Source: a virus
Strand: one strand, 5' to 3'
IMG/VR virus record: IMGVR_UViG_3300025864_000025
Location: 1 to 44,015 of that record
DNA: 44,015 bases
The notes beneath the pieces were generated by a model. That model searched no databases. It was not told the DNA's origin and was given only the letters and a program-made list of their open reading frames with translations. The translations under genes and the position numbers were made by a program. Below, in pieces: positions 41,241 to 44,015 of the stretch. Position 1 is the stretch's first letter, and each line of letters opens with the position of its first letter.

Positions 41241-41265
41241 GCGAGGGATACATGGGTCATAATGA
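41239..41265 (+). promoter_or_regulatory. Phage promoter-like element, copy 5
   Basis: TCGC at 41239, ACATGG at 41250, GTCATAATGA following. It directly abuts the preceding terminator and precedes the 43-residue gene at 41292. Confidence 0.8.
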
Positions 41266-41291
41266 CACCCCCTCAACAGAACGGAACCGAA

Positions 41292-41423
41292 ATGACAAAC
41301 AACATTCGCCCATCCGATGCAGCCAAGGCCGGCCTGTCCGTCACCATCCTTGTGGCGCTCATGCTGCTCCCCGTGCTCATCATCGCGTGGGCGGCCAAGT
41401 GGATCTATCGATCCCGCCGTTAG
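41292..41423 (+). CDS. 43-residue single-pass membrane protein
   Basis: MTNNIRPSDAAKAGLSVTIL continues into one membrane helix (about residues 14-36, ending AWAAKWIYRSRR) with a basic C-terminus, indicating N-out/C-in. The ribosome site is weak (ACGGAACC), but the promoter-like element upstream, the good membrane pattern and the structured terminator downstream support a real gene. It resembles toxin-sized phage membrane peptides; its function is unknown. Confidence 0.62.
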   Translation: MTNNIRPSDAAKAGLSVTILVALMLLPVLIIAWAAKWIYRSRR

Positions 41424-41436
41424 GGCGATCAAATCT

Positions 41437-41513
41437 GAAGGCCCCAGGAATGGGTAAGCGATCGGCAGGCTTAACTGTCCCGACCGCCGAAGTTCCTGGG
41501 GTCTTCTCTTTTT
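41437..41513 (+). ncRNA. Structured 3' RNA / terminator A
   Basis: GAAGGCCCCAGGAA (41437-41450) pairs with TTCCTGGGGTCTTC (41493-41506), 14 bp with one G-T. The 42-base apical region has TCGGC/GCCGA pairing. TCTTTTT follows. The loop is far larger than those of the simple terminators nearby. The GCCCCAG/CTGGGG-TCTTC stem recurs at 41719-41794. Confidence 0.7.
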
Positions 41514-41514
41514 G

Positions 41515-41541
41515 TCGCAGGATTTACATGGCGCTTAATGA
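41515..41541 (+). promoter_or_regulatory. Phage promoter-like element, copy 6
   Basis: TCGC at 41515, ACATGG at 41526, CGCTTAATGA following. The first bases after it (GAAGA) begin a non-coding structured segment. Confidence 0.8.
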
Positions 41542-41622
41542 AGACCCATATCTTGTACCCGCCCAACTCCTGAGAGTGGCTGATACTGCATCCGATTGCA
41601 AAGATACGGCTCTTCACTTTTT
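41540..41622 (+). ncRNA. Predicted small structured RNA B
   Basis: It starts at the G of TAATGA. GAAGA (41540-41544), CC and TATCTT pair with AAGATA, GG and TCTTC (ending 41615), with two mismatches. Inside are two short hairpins: ACTC-CTGA-GAGT (extendable by CC/GG past a bulged A) and TGCA-TCCGAT-TGCA. This is a three-way junction. CACTTTTTG ends it like a terminator. It has a promoter-like element, no open frame with a ribosome site, and about 80 nt length. Confidence 0.62.
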
Positions 41623-41624
41623 GC

Positions 41625-41651
41625 TCGCAAGAATTACATGGGTCTTAATGA
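41625..41651 (+). promoter_or_regulatory. Phage promoter-like element, copy 7
   Basis: TCGC at 41625, ACATGG at 41636, GTCTTAATGA following. It starts 3 bases after the T-run of RNA B. Confidence 0.8.
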
Positions 41652-41800
41652 AGAATGGAACGTAAACCGTCCGTGACACCCTTGTCGCCGATTGTAAGAA
41701 TCCATCTTCAAATGGAGAGCCCCAGAATGTTTTGGACTACGCTTGATCGATTCACCATCAAGATCGCCTCTAGTTCCTGAACGCTGGGGTCTTCATTTTT
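41650..41800 (+). ncRNA. Predicted small structured RNA C
   Basis: The 5' stem GAAGA-TGGA (41650-41659, one bulged A) pairs with TCCATCTTC (41701-41709). The 3' stem CCCCAG (41720-41725) pairs with CTGGGG (41784-41789) and is followed by TCTTCATTTTTT. The 5' end GAAGA and the 3' stem copy features of RNAs B and A. There is no ribosome site and no convincing reading frame over ~150 nt between two promoter-like elements. Confidence 0.6.
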
Positions 41801-41803
41801 TGT

Positions 41804-41830
41804 CCGCAAGAATCACATGGCTCATAATGA
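41804..41830 (+). promoter_or_regulatory. Phage promoter-like element, copy 8
   Basis: CCGC at 41804 (variant), ACATGG at 41815, CTCATAATGA following. It precedes the gene at 41860. Confidence 0.78.
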
Positions 41831-41859
41831 CATCCCCTACGCTTTGAAAGGACACTACC

Positions 41860-42102
41860 GTGACCGAGAACCAGCCTCAGGAGCCCGTCACCGTTGTCTT
41901 GCTCCAAGACTCCCCCACCACCAAGCAGCAGCTCACGTCCGCCGCGATCCAGATCGGTGCCGCACTCGCGGTCCCCGTCTTGTTCGTCGTCGGCCTCGGC
42001 GCTGTCGGTGTGGTGAGCTCCGTCAAGGACAAGATCGCGGCGCGTAAGCTCCGGAAGCACGGACCCGACCTCACCGTCGTCCCTCTGAACCCGGAGGACT
42101 AG
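41860..42102 (+). CDS. Single-pass small membrane protein
   Basis: An 80-residue protein with a GTG start after GAAAGGA. A polar N-terminus (TENQPQEPVTVVLLQD) leads to a hydrophobic helix about residues 28-52 (QIGAALAVPVLFVVGLGAVG), then a basic segment (KDKIAARKLRKHG). The function is unknown. It resembles in build the proteins at 43602 and 40527, with short N-terminal Pro/Gln regions and one membrane span. The terminator follows 8 bases after the stop. Confidence 0.7.
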   Translation: MTENQPQEPVTVVLLQDSPTTKQQLTSAAIQIGAALAVPVLFVVGLGAVGVVSSVKDKIAARKLRKHGPDLTVVPLNPED

Positions 42103-42109
42103 AACGTCT

Positions 42110-42141
42110 GGCTACCCCTAAAAAGGTAGCCTTTCGTTTTT
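42110..42141 (+). terminator. Rho-independent terminator
   Basis: GGCTACC (42110-42116) pairs with GGTAGCC (42125-42131) around the loop CCTAAAAA. TTTCGTTTTTC follows. Confidence 0.92.
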
Positions 42142-42143
42142 CT

Positions 42144-42170
42144 TCGCACGAAACACATGGGTCTTAATGA
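42144..42170 (+). promoter_or_regulatory. Phage promoter-like element, copy 9
   Basis: TCGC at 42144, ACATGG at 42155, GTCTTAATGA following. GACC downstream mirrors GGTC upstream of the TAAT core. Confidence 0.8.
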
Positions 42171-42197
42171 CATGACCCTACTCCGAAAGGAAATCTC

Positions 42198-42311
42198 ATG
42201 AACAACCAAAAATACGGCCTCTTCCGCTTCCTGGTTGACTGTGTTCTCACGGTCATCACCGGAGGCCTCTGGCTCATCTGGGTGTTCGTCCGCGAGATCC
42301 GCAAGGGCTAG
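42198..42311 (+). CDS. 37-residue membrane peptide
   Basis: The sequence MNNQKYGLFRFLVDCVLTVI, then TGGLWLIWVFVREIRKG, is one hydrophobic span ending in basic residues. CGAAAGGAAAT gives a good ribosome site. It is enclosed by promoter copy 9 and the terminator at 42319, so it is a complete one-gene unit. Similar tiny proteins with a GGLWLIW core occur in other actinophages as I recall. A host-membrane or exclusion role would be speculation. Confidence 0.7.
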   Translation: MNNQKYGLFRFLVDCVLTVITGGLWLIWVFVREIRKG

Positions 42312-42318
42312 ACAGACT

Positions 42319-42351
42319 GGAGACCCCTAACAAGGTCTCCTTTCTTTTCTG
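42319..42351 (+). terminator. Rho-independent terminator
   Basis: GGAGACC (42319-42325) pairs with GGTCTCC (42334-42340) around the loop CCTAACAA. TTTCTTTTC follows. Confidence 0.92.
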
Positions 42352-42377
42352 CACGACCCAACCCGAAAGGTAGTACC

Positions 42378-42563
42378 ATGGACGACACTGAGGCTGAGAT
42401 TGCCTTGCTCAACGCCATCCAGCATGTCTTGGACGCGTGGCGGTTTGCCGGCATCAACCCGAACTACCACGCTCAGCAGAAGAGGGAACTCCAGAAGAAG
42501 TGGCCGGTGCTCTACAAGGCGCTGGTTGCTCTCGACCAGAAGGCTGGCGCGCCCTCGCAGTAA
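42378..42563 (+). CDS. Small soluble hypothetical protein
   Basis: A 61-residue helical protein (EIALLNAIQHVLDAWRF, QQKRELQKKWPVLYKALVAL). GAAAGGTAG precedes the ATG. There is no promoter-like element between it and the upstream terminator, so it depends on read-through or an unseen promoter. Its last codons carry the start of promoter copy 10. Confidence 0.65.
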   Translation: MDDTEAEIALLNAIQHVLDAWRFAGINPNYHAQQKRELQKKWPVLYKALVALDQKAGAPSQ

Positions 42564-42581
42564 ACACACGGGTCATAATGA
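42555..42581 (+). promoter_or_regulatory. Phage promoter-like element, copy 10
   Basis: TCGC at 42555, ACACGG at 42566 (ACATGG variant), GTCATAATGA following. CGGGTC and GACCCG (42587-42592) form a perfect 6-bp inverted repeat around the TATA-like core. Confidence 0.78.
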
Positions 42582-42715
42582 GAATAGACCCGCAAGGGTA
42601 CTGAGACACGAATGCGCAGGTCCGAACCCTGCCCAGTGTGGCGCCACGGAAAAAACAGACGCTTAACGAACTGACTTTAGTTGGGCCAGTTACCTGTTCT
42701 CATCTTTTTTCTGAG
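42582..42715 (+). ncRNA. Structured leader upstream of DUF6353 copy B
   Basis: ACCC-GCAA-GGGT gives a GNRA tetraloop hairpin near 42588-42599. GCAGG-TCCGAAC-CCTGC (42616-42632) has the exact 5-bp/7-nt form of a tRNA T-arm. GTGGCGCCAC is a 10-base palindrome (42638-42647). AACTG/CAGTT pairing and TTTTTT follow near 42669-42712. About 130 bases before the ribosome site are non-coding. It may be a regulated leader or a small RNA with its own terminator. Confidence 0.5.
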
Positions 42716-42734
42716 CCTCTTGAAAGGAGGATCG

Positions 42735-43514
42735 ATGCAGATCGGTAGCATCATCAAGGCCACGCAACTCGTGGTCAAGCACAACGCGCCGGCAATCCTC
42801 ACCGCTGTCGCAGTCGCAGGGACGATCACCACGGGACTCTTTGCGGCCAACGCTGGCGCCAAGGCATCTCGTGCCATATCCCGCGAGGAGATCCGTCATG
42901 GGCACCCCATCAGTGGGCCCGCGGAACTCACCGTCAAGGAGAAGGTCAGGATTGTATGGCCACTCTTCATGCCCGCAGTCGGGATGGGTGTCCTTACGGT
43001 CGCGTGCACCATCGGCGCGAACCACATCGGCGGACGACGCGCAGCAGCACTCGCTGGCGCATATTCGCTCTCTGAGAAGGCGTTCTCGGAGTACAAGGAC
43101 AAGGTCACTGAGACCATCGGCAAGAAGAAGGAGGAGAAGGTCCGGGACGCTGTCGCCCAGGACCAAGTCACTCGGAACCCGCCGACAACCACCGAGATCG
43201 TCATCACGGACACCCAGGACGTCGTCTGCTATGACGCCATATCTGGTCGGTACTTCACGACCAGCATGGAGAAGCTTCACGGGGCCAGGAACGACCTCAA
43301 CAAGCAGATCCTCGACGATGGGTACGCGTCCCTGAACGAGTTCTGGGATCTCCTCGGTCTCGATGGAACCACGATCGGCGAGGAACTTGGCTGGTCGTCT
43401 GACCACCTGCTCGAGCTCCACATCACCACGACGCTGGCTAAGGACGGCAAACCCTGTCTCTCGCTGGGGTATATTCGCGCTCCGGAAGCGAACTACTACA
43501 AGGCGTTTCACTGA
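42735..43514 (+). CDS. DUF6353-type phage membrane protein, copy B
   Basis: 259 residues from ATG 42735 after GAAAGGAGG. It has two membrane segments: about 15-37 (APAILTAVAVAGTITTGLFA) and about 74-95 (WPLFMPAVGMGVLTVACTIGA). GRRAAALAGAYSLSEKAFSEYKDKV follows, aligning with the same block of the 1792-2670 protein. The C-terminal domain (FTTSMEKLHGARNDLNKQIL, YASLNEFWDLLGLD, LGWSSD, LELHITTTL) is more typical of DUF6353 than copy A. The function is unknown. Two diverged copies in one small genome suggest distinct partners. Confidence 0.8.
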   Translation: MQIGSIIKATQLVVKHNAPAILTAVAVAGTITTGLFAANAGAKASRAISREEIRHGHPISGPAELTVKEKVRIVWPLFMPAVGMGVLTVACTIGANHIGGRRAAALAGAYSLSEKAFSEYKDKVTETIGKKKEEKVRDAVAQDQVTRNPPTTTEIVITDTQDVVCYDAISGRYFTTSMEKLHGARNDLNKQILDDGYASLNEFWDLLGLDGTTIGEELGWSSDHLLELHITTTLAKDGKPCLSLGYIRAPEANYYKAFH

Positions 43515-43551
43515 ACTCTCCGATGCATGCGTGAGTGACTGCTCGTAGTCC

Positions 43552-43578
43552 TCGCAAGAAACACACGGCTCATAATGA
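43552..43578 (+). promoter_or_regulatory. Phage promoter-like element, copy 11
   Basis: TCGC at 43552, ACACGG at 43563, CTCATAATGA following. It precedes the gene at 43602. Confidence 0.8.
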
Positions 43579-43601
43579 CATCCCCTACGAAAGGACCCAC
43601 C

Positions 43602-43802
43602 ATGGACCAGCAGGAACCCGTCATCATCGTCGAGACCCCCAGCCGTCTCCGGTCGATCATCACCTCTCGCCCCGTGAAGTACCTCGGAGCGGCAGTCGCC
43701 GGCGCCCTCAGCGTCGTCGCCCTGTCCGCCCTGCGGAACCACGCTCAGGTCGAGGGAGCGATGCTCGTCCTCGAGTCGGAAACGGACTCGACGGAGGACT
43801 GA
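43602..43802 (+). CDS. Single-pass small membrane protein
   Basis: 66 residues from ATG 43602 with GAAAGGA upstream. MDQQEPVIIVETPSRLRS is followed by a basic stretch, then YLGAAVAGALSVVALSAL as the membrane span and an acidic C-terminus (LVLESETDSTED). It is built like the 41860 protein, which also begins with Gln-Pro-Glu-Pro-Val. Its unit is closed by the terminator at 43837. Its function is unknown. Confidence 0.7.
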   Translation: MDQQEPVIIVETPSRLRSIITSRPVKYLGAAVAGALSVVALSALRNHAQVEGAMLVLESETDSTED

Positions 43803-43836
43803 CCTCCCAGATCCATCTGCCCCCGCAGGTTGTCGA

Positions 43837-43877
43837 GGAACCCTATGCCCTAAAAAGCGTAGGGTTCCTTTTCTTTT
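43837..43877 (+). terminator. Strong rho-independent terminator
   Basis: GGAACCCTATGC (43837-43848) pairs with GCGTAGGGTTCC (43857-43868), 12 bp with one G-T, loop CCTAAAAA. TTTTCTTTTC follows. Confidence 0.95.
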
Positions 43878-43888
43878 CGCCCACTTCA

Positions 43889-44015
43889 AAACAAAGGACC
43901 TCACATGCTCAAGAAGACCGTCACCTACAAGGACTGCGACAACGTCTCGTGCACCGAGAACTTCTACTTCAACCTGACCGAGGCCGAGATCCTCGAGCTC
44001 CAGGTCAGCCGTGCC
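43889..44015. repeat. Terminal direct repeat, right copy
   Basis: Identical to 1-127; see the left copy. It joins the contig into a circle and places the gene at 17 directly after the terminator at 43837-43877. Confidence 0.93.
43905..44015 (+). CDS. Partial repeat of the chaperone-like gene (first 37 codons)
   Basis: This is the same gene as 17-625, cut by the end of the contig; it is not a second gene. It ends after the codons for VSRA. Confidence 0.93.
   Translation, partial: MLKKTVTYKDCDNVSCTENFYFNLTEAEILELQVSRA

Noticed and set aside
42566-42640. A complete tRNA gene (acceptor ACACGGG/CCAGTGT plus T-arm at tRNA-like spacing)
   Set aside because: The acceptor has a mismatch, no D-arm or anticodon arm can be formed, and the 5' part is the shared promoter-like element. 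Only the T-arm-like hairpin stands.
1-44015. CRISPR array, integrase, repressor or prophage attachment site
   Set aside because: No regularly spaced repeats, and no tyrosine or serine recombinase or phage-repressor motifs in any reading frame examined.

Overview
The window is one complete tailed-phage genome of siphovirus type, assembled as a circle. Bases 1-127 recur exactly at 43889-44015, so the unique genome is 43,888 bp and the cut point is arbitrary. All supported genes are on the + strand. Moderately high GC, strong Shine-Dalgarno sites (AAGGAGG, GAAAGGA), some GTG/TTG starts and the protein families (r1t-type holin, ReqiPepy6 Gp37-like tail protein, FN3 tail proteins) suggest a Gram-positive, probably actinobacterial host. 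Several families also resemble ones I recall from phages of clostridia. No integrase, excisionase or repressor is visible, so a virulent lifestyle is the simplest reading. No tRNA and no CRISPR array were found.

Layout, read around the circle. (1) 40.5-44 kb and 0-1.8 kb: small, mostly membrane-anchored proteins in short transcription units. Each unit has a recurrent 27-nt promoter-like element (TCGC-N7-ACATGG-N2-YWTAATGA, eleven copies) and usually a hairpin terminator. Three structured non-coding segments lie at 41.4-41.8 kb. (2) 1.8-4.3 kb: an overlapping operon of conserved phage proteins, including a DUF6353-type membrane protein. (3) 4.3-12.7 kb: replication and recombination. A 1254-residue polypeptide fuses an SF3 helicase, an archaeo-eukaryotic-type primase and a family B DNA polymerase. 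It is followed by a probable ssDNA-binding protein, an SF2 helicase, an HNH homing-type endonuclease, a VRR-NUC nuclease and a PD-(D/E)XK nuclease. (4) 12.7-15.5 kb: a 903-residue protein with the ADFDGD active-site signature of double-psi-barrel RNA polymerases (YonO/QDE-1-like).

(5) 15.7-17.65 kb: a region of odd structure with a G/C tract, a 25-bp inverted repeat and a high-GC SGNH-hydrolase gene. Its 5' boundary is a diverged copy of the tail-fibre region at 28.8 kb. (6) 17.65-27.3 kb: small terminase, HNH, amidase endolysin, connector-like protein, a protein with the phage 'GxKGMRWGVR' peptide, large terminase, portal, a fused prohead protease/capsid protein, head-tail proteins and major tail protein. 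(7) 27.4-40.5 kb: tail chaperone-like protein, a second tail-tube paralogue, fibre, beta-helix spike, lectin/Ig-like protein, neck protein, tape measure (1525 aa), Dit, Gp37-like protein, FN3 protein and holin.

The most interesting signals are the RNA polymerase-like protein together with a phage-specific promoter-like element, the helicase-primase-polymerase fusion with an altered polymerase motif C, the small-RNA cluster, and the SGNH cassette with duplicated fibre boundaries. All functional calls come from reading motifs and remembered family resemblance. No database search was run.
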